A DNA stretch of 64,000 nt from Helianthus annuus (GCF_002127325.2 NC_035448.2:85208087-85272086), one strand, 5' to 3'. Counted from the first letter of the stretch, positions 21,719-35,200 are shown. Notes: generated by a model from the sequence alone, not told the origin. Made by a program: numbers and translations.

Positions 21719-24700
21719 TTGAACCAGAACCAGAATCACAACAACAACAAACACCAGGGCAACGGGAACAACAACAATGGGGGAAACAGCAACAACGGCA
21801 ACGAAGCTCGGGGCCGTGCTTTCGTGCTGGGTCGAGGCGACGCAATGAATGATCCCAATGTGGTTATGGGTAAGTTTCTTCTCGACGATATTTATGTTAC
21901 TGTCTTATTTGATTCGGGTGCGGATACAAGTTATATATCGTTGAAAGTCAGTAAATTGTTAAAACGTGCACCAACACTCTTAACCACCAAACATGTAGTA
22001 GAATTAGCTAATGGTAAGAGTCTTGAAGCCACGCATGTAGTCAGGGGTTGTAATATTGTCTTAGCCGTTCAAACTTTCCCCATCGACCTTATTCCCATAG
22101 TTTTGGGTAGCTTCGATATCGTTATTGGGATGGATTGGTTATCCCAACATCAAGCAGAAATCTTATGCAGCGAGAAGATCATTCGTATTCCCCGTCCTGG
22201 TCAAGAACCTCTCGAAGTTCAAGGCGACAAGAGTGGTGCTGTGGTTGGCATCATCTCTTTCTTGAAGGCTCAGAAATGTTTGCGGAAGGGTCACACCGCT
22301 ATCTTGGCACTCGTTACTGAGGCATCAGCAAAAGAAAAGAAGTTGGAAGACATTCCAGTTGTACGCGACTTCCCTCAGGTGTTTCCTGAAGACTTACCTG
22401 GTCTACCGCCTCATCGCCAGGTCGAGTTTCAAATCGAGCTAGCTCCAGGAGCACCAATAGCTCACGCACCGTATCGTTTAGCTCCAACTGAACTGGAAGA
22501 ACTGTCAAAGCAGCTACAAGAGCTCTTGGAAAACGACTTTATTCGTCCAAGCTCTTCGCCTTGGGGAGCTCCAGTGTTATTCGTGAAAAAGAAGGACGGT
22601 ACCTTCAGGATGTGCATAGACTACCGGGAACTCAACAAGGTGACGGTGAAGAACCGTTATCCTCTTCCGCGTATAGACGACTTGTTCGACCAGTTGCAAG
22701 GGTCGAGTTACTATTCCAAGATTGATCTAAGGTCGGGTTATCATCAGTTGAGAGTCCGGGATGAGGACGTCTCCAAAACAGCTTTCAGAACTCGCTACAG
22801 TCACTACGAGTTCCTTGTCATGCCATTCGGGTTAACGAACGCGCCCGCAGTATTCATGGATTTAATGAACAGAGTGTGCAAGCCGTACCTAGACAAGTTC
22901 GTTATCGTTTTCATCGACGACATTCTGATCTACTCCAAGAGTCAGGAGGAGCACGAGCAGCACTTATGACTTATTTTGGAACTCCTTCGAAAGGAACAGC
23001 TGTACGCCAAGTTTTCGAAATGTGACTTCTGGCTTCGTGAAGTCCACTTTCTAGGCCACGTGGTAAACAAGGATGGGATCCATGTCGATCCATCCAAGGT
23101 AGATTTGATCAGGAACTGGCCTGCACCGCGTACGCCAACAGAAATACGCCAATTCTTGGGTTTGGCGGGATATTACAGACGGTTCATCAAAGACTTCTCA
23201 AAGATCGCACAGCCGCTTACCCTACTGACACAGAAGGGTGTCACCTACCGTTGGGGCAACACTCAGGAAACTGCTTTTCAGCACTTAAAGGATAGACTTT
23301 GCAGTGCACCTATCCTCTCATTGCCAGAGGGCACGGATGACTTCGTGGTTTACTGTGATGCATCCATCCAGGGTCTTGGATGTGTGTTAATGCAGCGCGA
23401 CAAGGTCATTGCTTACGCTTCGCGCCAACTCAAGGTTCATGAACGGAACTACACGACACACGATTTAGAGCTGGGAGCTGTTGTTTTCGCGCTTAAGATA
23501 TGGCGACACTACCTGTACGGTACCAAGTGCACTATTTACACCGATCACAGGAGTCTCGAGCATATCCTTAAGCAAAAGGATTTGAACATGCGTCAACGTA
23601 GATGGGTCGAACTTTTGAACGATTACGAATGCGCCATCAAGTACCATCCAGGCAAAGCCAATGTTGTGGCTGACGCCCTCAGTCGGAAAGACACTCTACC
23701 GAGACGCGTGCGAGCATTGCAGCTCACCATTCAGTCTAATCTTCCAGCACAGATACGAGATGCTCAGGTAGAAGCATTGAAACCAGAAAACGTTAGGGCT
23801 GAAGCCCTACGCGGCTCAAGGCAACGATTAGAACAGAAGGAAGACGGCGCCTACTATGTAACGGGGCGTATTTGGGTCCCACTATACGAGGGATTACGGG
23901 AACTTGTGATGGATGAAGCTCACAAGTTTCGCTACTCAGTACATCCAGGGTCGGATAAAATGTACCACGGCATCAGAACTACGTATTGCTGGCCTAGCAT
24001 GAAGGCCCACATCGCTACCTATGTCGGCAAGTGCTTGACCTGTGCAAGAGTCAAGGCAGAGTATCAGAAACCAGCAGGCTTACTTCAGCAACCAAAGATA
24101 CCACAATGGAAATGGGAGGAAATTTCCATGGATTTTGTTACGAGCCTACCTAAATCCCAGCGTGGGAGCGATACAATCTGGGTGATCGTGGATCGACTCA
24201 CCAAGTCTGTTCATTTCCTGGCAATCAAAGAAATAGACAGATTTTCCACATTAGCAGACATATACTTGAAGGAAGTAGTCTCGAGGCACGGGGTGCCCAC
24301 CTCTATCATTTCGGATCGCGATGCATGATTCACATCAGAACTATGGCAAGCAATGCACAAGGCTTTTGGCTCGCGACTAGACATGAGCACGGCATATCAC
24401 CCTCGGACTGATGGGCAGTCTGAGCGCACGATTCAAACTCTAGAAGACATGCTTCGGGCATGTGTTATCGATTTCGGAAACAGCTGGGAAAAACATCTCC
24501 CGTTGGTGGAGTTTTCATACAATAACAGTTACCATACCAGCATTCAAGCCGCTCCATTTGAGGCATTGTACGGGCGTAAATGCCGGTCACCTCTCTGTTG
24601 GGCAGAGGTGGGGGATAGTCAGATCACGGGTCCAGAACTTATAGTGGACACCACGGAAAAGATTGCACAAATACGACAACGCATGGCGGCAACACGCGAC

Positions 24701-25267
24701 CGTCAGAAAAGCTACGTGGATAAGCGTAAGAAGCCATTGGAATTTCAGGTCGGGGACCGGGTATTACTCAAAGTATCTCCCAGGAAGGGTGTGGTTCGTT
24801 TTGGCAAACGAGGCAAACTCAATCCGCGGTATGTCAGACCGTTCGAAATTGCAGAAAGAATAGGCAAAGTGGCCTACAGACTAAACTTACCAACTGAACT
24901 CGGTGCAGTTCACAATGTTTTTCATGTGTCGAATCTGAAGAAGTGCCTGTCAGATGAGACCCTCATAGTTCCCTTGAAGGAGCTCACTATCGACGAGCGG
25001 TTGCAGTTCGTCGAGGAACCTGTTGAAATCACGGACCAGGATGTTAAGGTCCTCAAGAACACGAGAATCCCTCTTGTTCGAGTTCGTTGGAACTCTCGTC
25101 GCGGCCCAGAGTTCACCTGGGAGCATGAAGATCAGATGAAACTCAAGTATCCCCAGTTATTCGGAACCGATGCAACCACTACTGAGGCTGAAGCTACTAC
25201 TACAGAATTTCAGGACGAAATTCCAAATCAACGGGGGGATGATGTGACACCCCAGGGAAACCAGTAA
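21719..25267 (+). pseudogene. pol: pol of Gypsy A (PR-RT-RNaseH-IN-chromodomain-like), two stop codons
   Basis: One continuous frame broken only by TGA at 22967-22969 (after RT) and TGA at 24326-24328 (inside IN). Seen in order: aspartic protease ([13 protein letters not shown]); RT with [34 protein letters not shown] and the catalytic FIDDIL; RNase H with VVYCDAS and YTDHRSLEH; the HHCC zinc region of IN (HPGSDKMYH...CLTCARVKA); and the IN core with MDFVT, a second Asp in IISDRDA, and [14 protein letters not shown]. The C-terminal end is [17 protein letters not shown], typical of Tekay-type chromodomain tails. Both stops replace CGA in Gypsy C, so each is a C-to-T change in a CpG. Confidence 0.9.
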
Positions 25268-25306
25268 ACGATACAACTTATCTAGCTTCCTCAGTGAGTA
25301 CGTACC

Positions 25307-25343
25307 AAATTTCGGGATGAAATTTCTTTTAAGTTGGGGATAA
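25307..25343 (+). promoter_or_regulatory. Palindrome and polypurine tract of Gypsy A
   Basis: The near-palindrome aaatttcgggatgaaattt (25307-25325) is followed by aagttggggataa (25331-25343) directly before the 3' LTR. The purine run is the probable plus-strand primer. Confidence 0.7.
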
Positions 25344-26561
25344 TGTGACAACTCGTATTTCCAAACCGATCTTTGTACTTTGATGTAACGTAGGTGCACG
25401 ATATGTGACTTTTATGAAAGTGAATATTTATGTGAATGTTATGTTAATACGTGCTTGTGAATGTATGTATGATAAGCGCACAACACACACTCGACCGCAC
25501 AAGCCATTCGGGCTACACAGCTTGTACTCGGACTCTTAGGGCAGCCCAAGTGTGGGTTCGGCCCATCCCCCCTTAGTCGAATAACACATGGGGCACTAGC
25601 ACCCATCTCACACTTTACCAAAACAAACAAACCTACAAACCCTAGCTCTCCTCTCTCTCTCACGAACTTGAAGGCAGCCACACACATCATCGAAGTTCAT
25701 AGTGTTCGGATCAATTCTTGTTCCCATTCTATTCGGACGTGGTTGACCACTAGCATTTAGACTTGACCTTTCTGTGTAATCTGCCGAGCAAACCAAGGTG
25801 AGTTCACACAAGCCAAGGCATGGGGTTCCCAGGGTGGGAATGGGGTTGGATGATTTATTCGTACATGCTCAGATGATAGAATTAAATGATATGGTCCTCA
25901 GGGTGAGGAAGGGTAATGATGAGATACGACTAGACTAGTATACTAATTGAACTGATCTTCGCACACACGTCGGGGGTTGGCCGCGATATTATGACTGATC
26001 TTCGCACACATGCCTTGGAAAGGCCGCGAACTATACATACTAAAACTTCGCACACATGCCAGGATGGCCACGATACAAATATACATAGTCTAGAATACTT
26101 GGGAAAACTTCCCCTAATCTTCGCACACACGCCTAGAGGGCCGCGATGGAAACTAATACGATACATGACTTAATGAACGAACATAATGCTACTCACACTA
26201 TTACGATTACTGAACTATTAACTGTGAACTCGCTCAACTAGTTGTTGACTCTCTGCTGCATGCCTTGCAGGACCTTAGGTACATATGGAGCTTGCACAGT
26301 GAGGAGCAGGTCGTTGTGGAGCATGGATCGTGAATGCCATGTTAACATTTAAACATTGAACTTATGATTTACATTGGAATTACATACTTATGCTTCCGCG
26401 ACTCAGATTACGTTTTATTAAACACCAATTATATTGTGATGGGTTGTTTTGATTACTTTTACTACTTAAATGCTATGTTCAATATGATTGGTGGCTTGAT
26501 CCTGGTCATGTCACGCCTCCAAGCGATGGTACTCCGCGGGTGGATTTTTGGGGGTGTGACA
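25344..26561 (+). repeat. 3' LTR of Gypsy A (1218 bp)
   Basis: Same ends as the 5' LTR. It is shorter by 14 bp in the CT microsatellite (about 25647-25661) and differs at roughly 18 other sites by eye, mostly transitions. The divergence of about 1.5% suggests an insertion that is not recent but not ancient. Confidence 0.92.
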
Positions 26562-26566
26562 AGTTT

Positions 26567-26740
26567 TTTTCTTTTACTTACTGATTCCTCTATATGATTT
26601 CGAAAGATACATGGAATAGGGTTTGCTAGTTTAGGGTTTTTTCTTGCTTTTCATTCGTTCGTCTGTTTTCTGGCCTCCTTGTTTGTCTTCGTGCATGGTC
26701 TGCTGAGGTTTCTTGTTCATAGAGAGTAGTTCTGTTAAGA
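26567..26740 (+). other. LINE 5' UTR, part after Gypsy A
   Basis: T-rich leader that continues the sequence interrupted at 18999 and ends at the ORF1 start codon. It has no coding frame. Confidence 0.6.
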
Positions 26741-28218
26741 ATGGATGGTCGTTCTAAGTCTGGGAATCTCCAGCTTGATGGTCGTCTGAACCAACCCTTG
26801 TCATTCAGGAGTATTGCTGATAAGGTAGTGGATATTGAGGGTAAACCATTTGCCCCTCGTAAAGGCACGATTCTGAATCGAAATGCTGAAGGTGGACGAA
26901 TCAATGTTATTGATGAATTGCTGAAAGTGACGGTTCCAGTTAACCTGGAAAGTGTGCAGCCGGAGAGTAAGGGATCGGAGAATGTTCACTCAGGGGATGG
27001 TGTGATATCAGGTAACCATGCTAACGCTGAAAAGTCCAAACCTTTGTCCTATGCTGAATCTGTTATTAATAAGAGTGCCGTGAAGATTAATTTTCGGTCT
27101 CTTGCGAGTTCTGAGAAACGAGATGGTTGTGATGTGGTGCTACCACGTGAATCAGTTAAGGTTGTTCAGGATAAGCTTGCTAACACTCTCTACGGGTATT
27201 TTTTGGGTGATCGTGTGGCATATCCGGTAGTAGAATACTTTGTAAGGAACAACTGGAAAAATTTGGGTTACAGAGATCCATGATGAATGCAAATGGATTT
27301 TTCTTCTTCAAGTTCTCAGACCAAACGGGTATGATGAATGCACTTAAAGAAGGTCCATGGATTATTCGTTCACAGCCTCTATTCTTAAACATATGGTCGG
27401 CTTCCACTAAACTTGAAAAGAAAGAAGTAAAAAAGTTGCAGCTTTGGGTTAAGATTCACGATGTCCCAATTGCTGTCTACACGGAGCATGGGTTGAGCCT
27501 CATTGCCACGGCGATTGGGGAACCTAAAATGTTGGATTCATATACAACAACTATGTGTACGGACGCTTGGGGGAGAAGTAGTTATGCTCGTGCATTGATT
27601 GAAATTTCAGCGGAGAACGATTTCAAGGAGGAATTAGTTATAGCTGTTCCAGAGCTTGAGGGTGACGGATTTGTTAAAGAAAAGATGTTCGTTGAGTATG
27701 AATGGAGTCCGTACAGGTGTAGTCACTGCCGAGTCTTTGGTTACTCTGATGATACTTGTCCGAAACAAGCCAAAACTACTAGGCATCATGGAAGTATGGC
27801 CAATAATGGGAAGAAACAAACCCATGCAGCTAAACCTCGGGACCAGGCTAAGAATTTGGTTGATGATGAGGGTTTTACAGGTGTTGACGATAAGAAGACT
27901 GCGAAGCGTTCTGGGTTTCCGGTCAATAAGCAAAAACCAAAATTCGAATACAGACCTATTGGCACTAAGTCAGGTGGGAGTATCAAGAAACCTGAAAAAT
28001 CGAACACAGTGGTGTCTAATAATCCCTTTAATGTTCTTCGGGAGGAAGTTGGGGAATCTAGCAAACAGGCTCGGATAGTGGATGATGGACCAGATTATTC
28101 GGATGATGACGAGGTGAGGGAGGTTTACAATGAGACGAATGACTTTCTCAAAGTTGATCCAAGCCATGATATTCACAAAAAAGGGGCAAGCACTCCTTCT
28201 TTAGAGGTGTCTCAATGA
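26741..28218 (+). pseudogene. LINE ORF1 (DUF4283-like RNA-binding protein with CCHC knuckle), one frameshift
   Basis: The first part (26741-27283, 180 codons) has a basic, low-complexity N-terminus and ends VEYFVRNNWKNLG. The second part (27280-28218, 312 codons in the track frame) has FFFFKFSDQTGMMNALKEGPWIIRSQPLFL, typical of the DUF4283 fold of plant LINE ORF1 proteins. A zinc knuckle CSHCRVFGYSDDTC follows, then a charged tail. The two parts overlap at a frame change near 27268-27280, probably a single-base indel. The product would coat LINE RNA as a ribonucleoprotein. The stop overlaps the ORF2 ATG (ATGA). Confidence 0.82.
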
Positions 28219-31200
28219 TTAGTTTGGTTGTTTGGAATATTCGGGGGTTGAACCGCCCTCTGAAACAAAATGAGGTTCGTCAGGTTGTGAAAGATAATAA
28301 GTTAAGTCTATGTGCGATCTTAGAGTCTCATGTGGGTGTGGATAATCTCCGAAAGGTTTGTAATGCTGTGTTTCGGAGATGGGATTGGACTTCTAATGGG
28401 GGATGTTGTAACAAAGGTGCTCGTATTACCTTGGGATGAGACCCAAGGGAGGTAGATCTTATGGTTCTTGCACAAACTGCTCAAGTACTTCATGTTCAGG
28501 TTTTTTGTAAGGCTAATAAGAGTATGTTCTTTTCTTCTTTGGTTTATGCTACGAACTATTATGTTTCTCGTAGGGAGCTATGGCAGAATCTACATTTGCA
28601 TAAAGGCTTGGTTCATGATAAACCTTGGGTGATTATGGGTGATTTCAATTCTGCTCTTAATATTGAAGATAAATCGATTGGCACTTCGTCCATATCTCCT
28701 GGCATGCGTGACTTTAAAGCCTGCGTTAAGGATATTGAAGTTTTTGATATAAACCGTACAGGTTTACACTTCACATGGAATCAAAAGCCCAAAGAAGGTA
28801 TAGGTTTGCTGAAAACGATTGATAGAATTTTGGGCAATGCTCCGTTCGTTACTTCTTTTCCGGATTCGGTTGCTATGTTTAGGCCCTATGGTGTTTCCGA
28901 CCATTGTCCATGTGTTCTAAAGATGTTCTCGGCTGGTAAATCGAAACCGAAACCTTTCAAGTTTGCGAATTTCTTGATTCATAAACCAGGTTTCTTGGAT
29001 ATTGTTAAATCTGAATGGGATGTGCAAATTAGTGGAGTTCATCAATTTCGTGTCATTAAAAAACTTACTCTCATGAAACATTCTCTTCGGGCTCTCCTGT
29101 TTCAGCAAGGGAACCTTCACAAAAAGGTTGCTAACCTTCATGGGAATCTTGAGGCCATTCAGCTTGATATTGATAGGGACCCATTGAATGACTTATTACG
29201 TAGTCAAGAAGCATCGGTGTTACGTGATTTTCAGGAGGCAGTGCTTGATGAGGAAAGATTTCTTAAGCAGAAATCTAAAGTAGAGTGGCTTCGAGCAGGT
29301 GATGCTAATACGGCTTTCTTCCATAATTCACTAAAATGTAGAAATCATTTTAATCGTATTGAGGCAATTTCGGGTGCGAATGGAAATCTTTATGAAGGAG
29401 ATAGCGTGGCTACGGCTTTTGTTACCCATTACGAGCATTTTTTGGGTTGTGAAGGTCAAACTTCCTTAGTGCCTTCGCCTGATCTTTTTTCTAATAAGCT
29501 GAACCCTGAAACTACAAACTCTATGGTTCGTCCAATCACGTTGGAAGAAATTAAATCAGCTATGTTTTCGATTGGGAATGATAAAGCCCCTGGTCCTGAT
29601 GGGTACACGGCTGCTTTTTTCAAGAGCTCTTGGCATATTGTGGGGAGTGATGTTTCAAATGCTATCCTAGATTTCTTTAACACTGGAAATCTACTGAAGC
29701 AACTTAATCACACGTTAGTTTTTCTGGTTCCAAAGGTCTCCTCTCCTACTACAATTACTGATTTTCGTCCTATATCCTGCTGTAATGTCATTTTTAAATG
29801 CATTAGCAAGGTATTGGCGGATAGGTTGAAGGGTTCCTTAAGTCAAATTGTGAGCATTAACCAATCTACTTTTGTTCCTGGTCGGAAAATTTCGGATAAT
29901 ATTCTTCTTACGCAGGAATTGATGCATAATTACCATAGGCATTCTGGTCCCCCAAGGTGTGCTTTTAAAGTAGACATCCAGAAAGCTTATGATACGGTAG
30001 AATGGGGATTTCTTAAAAATGTTTTGGTGGGGTTTGGTTTTAATGGTATTATGGTCGATTGGATTATGCTGTGTGTGTCTACTGCATCCTATTCCGTTTG
30101 TGTTAACGGGAATATTTACGGGTATTTTAAGGGAAAAGGAGGTTTAAGGCAGGGTGATCCCTTATCTCCCTATCTCTTCACTCTCGTGATGGAAGTTTTG
30201 ACTTGTATTCTCAATCATGCGACAAGGATTGACTCGTCTTTCAAGTTTCATAATAGATGTGAGAAGCAGCAAATTGTAAATCTTTGTTTTGCAGATGATT
30301 TATTCCTATTTGCTAGAGGAGATGTGGCTTCGGCTAGGTGTATTATATCTTCTCTCACTAAATTCACTCGAATGTCTGGTTTGATTCCTAGTGTTCAGAA
30401 GAGTACGGGATTTTTCTGTAATGTCCCGAATAATGTGAAAAGGGAAATCTTGACCATCATGCCGTTTGTGGAGGGTACGCTTCCGGTGAGATACTTGGGT
30501 GTTCCGCTTATTTCTTCTAGACTGGTGTACAAGGATTGTAGTGTTCTTGTGGAGCGTCTTGAAAATCGGATAGATAATTGGAAGAACAAAATGTAATCTT
30601 TCGCGGGCAGATTACAATTAATCATATCGGTTCTTTCAGCTCTTCATGTGTACTGGTCTTCGGTTTTTATTCTACCAGCTAGAGTGATTAAAGATTTGGA
30701 AGTGAAAATGCGAAATTTTCTTTGGGCTCAATCATCCTCTAAGCGTGGTAGGGCGAAAGTGTCGTGGAAGTCAGTTTGTGGCCCAAGCAGGAAGGGGGTT
30801 TGGGTATTCGGCGGATCGCTGAGGTAAACAAAGCCCTTATGGTGTCGCATATCTGGAGTATTCTAAGCAATCGAAATTCTCTATGGGTTGCTTGGATACA
30901 TTCTTATCGTTTAAAAGGTCGAAGCTTTTGGGGTCACAAGATTCCTTCTTCTTGCTGTTGGAGTTGGAGGAAGATGGCTCAGATTCGGCCTCTAATCCGT
31001 CAACATGTCTGGTCGCAGATTGGTGATGGCAGTTGTACGTCCGCCTGGTTTGACACGTGGAGTAGTATTGGGCCGTTAAGTAACTTCTTATCGCCTAGAG
31101 TGATAACCCGAGAGGGCTTCTCTTTAAAGGCCAAAGTGGTGGATGTTTATGTTGATGGCTCGTGGCTATGGCCGACAGCGTGGAGGGATACATACCCTGT

Positions 31201-31882
31201 TCTTATACAATTAGATCTTCTTCAACGGAATGTAAATAATCAGGATCGGCTTTTGTGGAAGGATGGTGATACGCTAACCGAGCATTCATCTTCAGGGTTT
31301 TGGAATTCGGTTCGGACTAGGGAGCAGGAGGTGAATTGGGCTAGTATCGTTTGGTTCTCTCAATGTGTCCCTCGGCATGCTTTTTTGATGTGGCTTATTG
31401 TGCGGCGTAAACTCTTGACGCAAGATAAAATCTTGCAATAGAGTTATACCCGAAGAAATAACATGAACATGATATGTCGCCTCTTGTGCTATGAAAACGT
31501 GGATTCGCATGATCACTTATTCTTCAAATGCAAGCTGTCTACGCAAGTTTGGCACTTGGTCCGATCTAAAGTTGGTATGGATACAGTTGATGCAAAATGG
31601 GCCGATATTGTGGAATGGTTGGGCCATCCTTCTCGGTCAAAATCAGCGACAAACCTGGCTTGTAGATTGCTCGTGGCTGCCTTGGCGAATGTTATTTGGC
31701 AGGAAAGAAACAATCGTCTCTTCAGAAATCATGCCAGACCACCGGATACCATTTCAAAGGCGGTGTTAGAAAGTGTGAGGTATAAACTGATGGGGCTTAG
31801 GTTCAAGAACACAATTAGAGTTCGGGAGCTTCTGGAGAAGTGGGATATTCAAGATGCTGACTTAGTTATGGAAAACGGCTGA
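28215..31882 (+). pseudogene. LINE ORF2: endonuclease, reverse transcriptase, zf-RVT
   Basis: It starts MISLVVWNIRGLNRPLKQ, the opening of the AP-like endonuclease. It has VIMGDFNSALN and YGVSDHCPCVL for the catalytic centre. RT motifs are FRPISCCNVIFKCISKVLADRLK, KVDIQKAYDTVEW, GLRQGDPLSPYLF and the catalytic CFADDLFLF. The tail holds the zf-RVT region (about 31463-31620) with SHDHLFFKC. Lesions: TGA at 28437-28439, probably from TGG; TAA at 30594-30596; a frame change between there and about 30780; TAG at 31439-31441. Translation would begin at the ATG that overlaps the ORF1 stop, suggesting reinitiation. ORF2p would nick DNA and prime reverse transcription at the target. Confidence 0.88.
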
Positions 31883-32087
31883 AGTCATTTGCCTAGTGTC
31901 ATGCTTTTTTCTAGATTGTTGTCTAGTGGTTGGCTCTGTCTTGTTTTCCTTTGTTGGTTGTTTTCTTTTGTTATACTTTCATGAGGGTATGTCTCATGTC
32001 TGAACTAGTAAGGATGTTACCTTACTACTTGTTTTGATTGTTTGTGAATATATAAAATCACCGAGGTAACCCTTTACCCAAAAAAAA
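31883..32087 (+). other. LINE 3' UTR and A-tail
   Basis: A T-rich UTR ending in ccctttaccc and eight A. The tail marks the 3' end of the retrotransposed copy. The next base resumes E1 LTR sequence. Confidence 0.75.
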
Positions 32088-32211
32088 TTTTTTAACATTT
32101 AACGGAAAGATGCAATGAACTATGATTTCTATGGGACCATGTTGTATAACCTCAGAGGGTTATACTTACATATAATATGGTCACAAAGGAACCCTAAGGC
32201 ATAACTAAACT
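32088..32211 (-). repeat. E1 5' LTR, piece 2
   Basis: These 124 bases lie between the LINE tail and Gypsy B. They contain tataacctcagagggttata (32147-32166), an inverted motif that the other large LTRs have as ataacctcggaaggttat followed by a TATGGTCAC word. The last five bases, AAACT, are the Gypsy B target duplicate. Confidence 0.68.
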
Positions 32212-35200
32212 TGTGACAACCCTCACTAAACCAGGTATCCGTACGACTTAATTAACTATTAATTGTTGCTTAATTACTGTGCTTAACTGAGATTGCTGAC
32301 GAACTGCTACTTGATTTCTAGTACTTGTATATTCTTGCATCATACTTTGATTTCCGTCACTACATTATTTACTTACTGAACTCTAGTGACAAACATGATG
32401 CACAAAAGCACAGTAGCATTTGAACGGATAACCTATTGAACATGCTGATATAGCCAGCATCAGGCAGACACTGCCTCTAAAGGCCTATATGAGCCAGAAA
32501 TATTTTACTACACCCATAGTGTGTGTAGGGATACAAGGGTTGTATAACTGCGTCTCTAGGAATAAGATGTAATGATAGGATGTGCCTAAAACGTACTCTA
32601 AGCACAAAACACAGCACTTTTATTAACACACTAGCTTCTAGCTAACTAATAAAGTGCCAAAACATGAGGAAATATTCCTGACACTTTGCAGAATAAATTG
32701 TGTCGCAAAAAATATTACTTACGACGCTTAAAAGATTACTTGAGCACTTTAACGGATTACTATCCAACCGAACAACCGGAGTATACCCGGAACATAAAAA
32801 TATTGCCAGAAATATTATTAGTCTTTTTCTGAGCCAGTTAGGGTCCCTGATTACCCTAACACTCGTTTTATAACGCATCCTGCAACTAACGGGGTTAATC
32901 CCTAAAGTTAACCTACTTAACTAAACTAAACACTAACTGAACGATTGAAAACGAACCGGATACCCCCCCCCAATGGGATCGGCCAAACTAGAGGAGACAA
33001 GGGAGTACAACTTTGATTATTATAATGCTATATGTTTAATATCAAGGGGACACGAGATCCGTTGGACGAAGAACTTGAAAATTCTCTATAAATACCCCAC
33101 CATAACATTAGAGAATTACCACCACATTTCACCAAACTCCACTCTTTCTCTCTTGCCCTCCCACTCTCGGCCGAAACCCCCTCCCCCTACTCATCCATCT
33201 TTCGATCTTGTTTATCCATTCCAAGTATATACTAGCTTCACGGGTCACGTATTAGGAGCTTTGGAGCAAGCGGAAGTGGAAGGACCTCGTTACTTAGCTT
33301 TTATCCACCGCATTTTCGCCTAGATTCTTCCCTAGCCCCGAGCTAGAGGTATAATGTTTAAAACTCACTCTCGAACGTATCTAAAGTGGTTAATATGATT
33401 TTTAACCGTTAAAATGCGGAAACCCATCTTTTGAATCTTTAAAGTCTACTAAAACTTGAATTTTGTTGGATAAAAGATCATAACTTGTGTAAAAGTTGTA
33501 GTGTTTGAATATGTTGATTGTTGAGGCCCGATCTACTTTGTGGTGGCTCTGATCATCGTTTAACCCGATTTTGTTAAGATCATAGATCTTGACATAAGTT
33601 TGTTTCTCTCGGTACAAGGGTTAAAAGGTGAAACTCTACCACACGAAAGACATGAACTTGTGTAAAAGTATTTGACTTGTAAAATAGTATTTAAAACTAG
33701 CGGATCTACGCATGTACAAGTGGTATATTCGTAGAACCAAGTGTCGAGAAAATCATGTTTTATAAAAGTCGGATGACACACTAACAAATATGATTTTTAC
33801 AAACTACAAGTGTATAAACACTTGTGAAACAAAAGATCCGACAAGGTAACAATTTTTATAAAAGTTGTCGGGAAGTTGTAAAGAATGATTTATTCTAAAA
33901 ACGGGGTTTTTACAAGATTAAACTATTTCACGCATAGATCCACCAAATATAAGGAGATCTACACTTTAGTTTTCGGAAAAACTACAAGTTCATGTGATAA
34001 TGCGGTTTACATACTAATCAACTAGTTTGATGTGTTGAAACTAGTTTAATGTGTCAGAAATTGTTTGATTGAATCAAGAAATTGTTGAAGTGATTTTGTA
34101 AAAGAAAATGATACGATTGAAAGCGTGGCCACCTCCAGTTACAGGGGAAACTCTGGCGAAATTTTTCTAAAACCTAACACTTAGAATTATTTACAAGTGT
34201 TAGAACTATTTTTGATATGATTTCAAAATATATTTCGCCATGACTTTATTGATTAAATAATCGGAGGTGGGATTTTCACAAAAGCTAAACGTGATAAATA
34301 TTTATTCGATAAATATATTTTTCACCACACTGTTTATGATTATTTTGTGAAAATATATAAATATTATTTTTAGAGTAAAAATAATATTTACAAACGTTGA
34401 CGAACCCAAAATAATACAAACGCTTACACGACGAACGTATAAGTTACACCGGTAATTACTATTACCGCTTAATCGTTAAAACGTAACTTACGCTTTATAC
34501 GGAAATACTCATAAACGCGTATTTTGTCAACGTATTATTTTGGAAAGTATTAAGTGAAGAGAAAATATAATATTTTTGAGAAAAATATTTATATTTTGGA
34601 ATGAGAAGTAAAAATATATTAAGTGGGACTTAATGAGATGATACGAATACACATGTATTAAATCCCCCACCCTTGGGAAGGAAATTAATTACCAAGTGTA
34701 TAAAAGGAACGGTTGTCTAACTGTTTCCCAAAACTTAAACTATAAAGCTAAGGCACGGCCATCCGTCTAATAGTATTAGCACATGTAGGTCGTTGCACAG
34801 CTGCCTGATATTTGGAGTACTTGGTATAGCGACGCACTGACTGTGAGTTCATGTCCCCCTTTTCTCTTAACTGTTTTCAGTTTTCTAAACTGCGGGGGTA
34901 AAATACATGTTACAATGGTTATGATTACTTTATACATGGTATGGTTAGCGTAAGGAGGGTTACTTTTAGATCATGTGAATGGGTAGGCGGAAACTTGAGG
35001 TCATTAATCCTCAGGGTAGGACCGAGGGGCAGGAGCGGTAGATCTATTTGGGTGTAGCGAGCCCAGTCCCAGGTCCAGCATAACGGACCTTGGGATGACT
35101 TTGTTCCCGACGCATAAATTTGCTAGGTTTGAGCCTTCCTACTTGCATTTCACACATATCAATGGCCTTGCAAACCATTGGTGATCTCTTTTTCCTTATT

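Larger units (their letters stand above)
19000..26561 (+). mobile_element. Gypsy A: Ty3-Gypsy chromovirus-like element (Tekay/Del type), degenerate
   Basis: Complete structure of 7562 bp: 5' LTR 19000-20231, PBS 20235-20246, gag-pol 20539-25267, purine tract 25331-25343, 3' LTR 25344-26561. The 5 bp target duplicate AGTTT is at 18995-18999 and 26562-26566. Domain order gag-PR-RT-RNaseH-IN with a chromodomain-like tail fits Ty3-Gypsy chromoviruses. The LTRs differ at roughly 18 sites plus a CT-microsatellite length change of 14 bp that explains their whole length difference. Gypsy C (47485-55157) is the same family in opposite orientation, with a different LTR middle. Confidence 0.92.
18767..32087 (+). 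mobile_element. L1-type LINE, interrupted by Gypsy A
   Basis: A near full-length plant L1 retrotransposon of about 5.75 kb once Gypsy A (19000-26561) is removed. The 5' UTR is 18767-18999 plus 26567-26740. Then follow ORF1 (26741-28218), ORF2 (28215-31882), a 3' UTR and an A8 tail ending at 32087. The 5' end is estimated from where E1 LTR similarity stops (aaaccctaattctctctctgg). I could not find a clear target-site duplicate. It sits in the E1 LTR. Both ORFs carry a few lesions, so this copy is unlikely to be active. Confidence 0.82.

Noticed and set aside
18700..32110. Target-site duplicate of the LINE
   Set aside because: I compared the sequence before aaaccctaattc (about 18740-18766) with the bases after the A-tail (32088-32105) and found no convincing repeat; the A/T runs at both sides could hide a short one.
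32973..33323. 116-codon frame in the Gypsy B LTR, repeated at 43583-43963
   Set aside because: It spans the TATA box and is only kept because the two LTRs are about 99% identical. No domain and no codon bias; probably chance.
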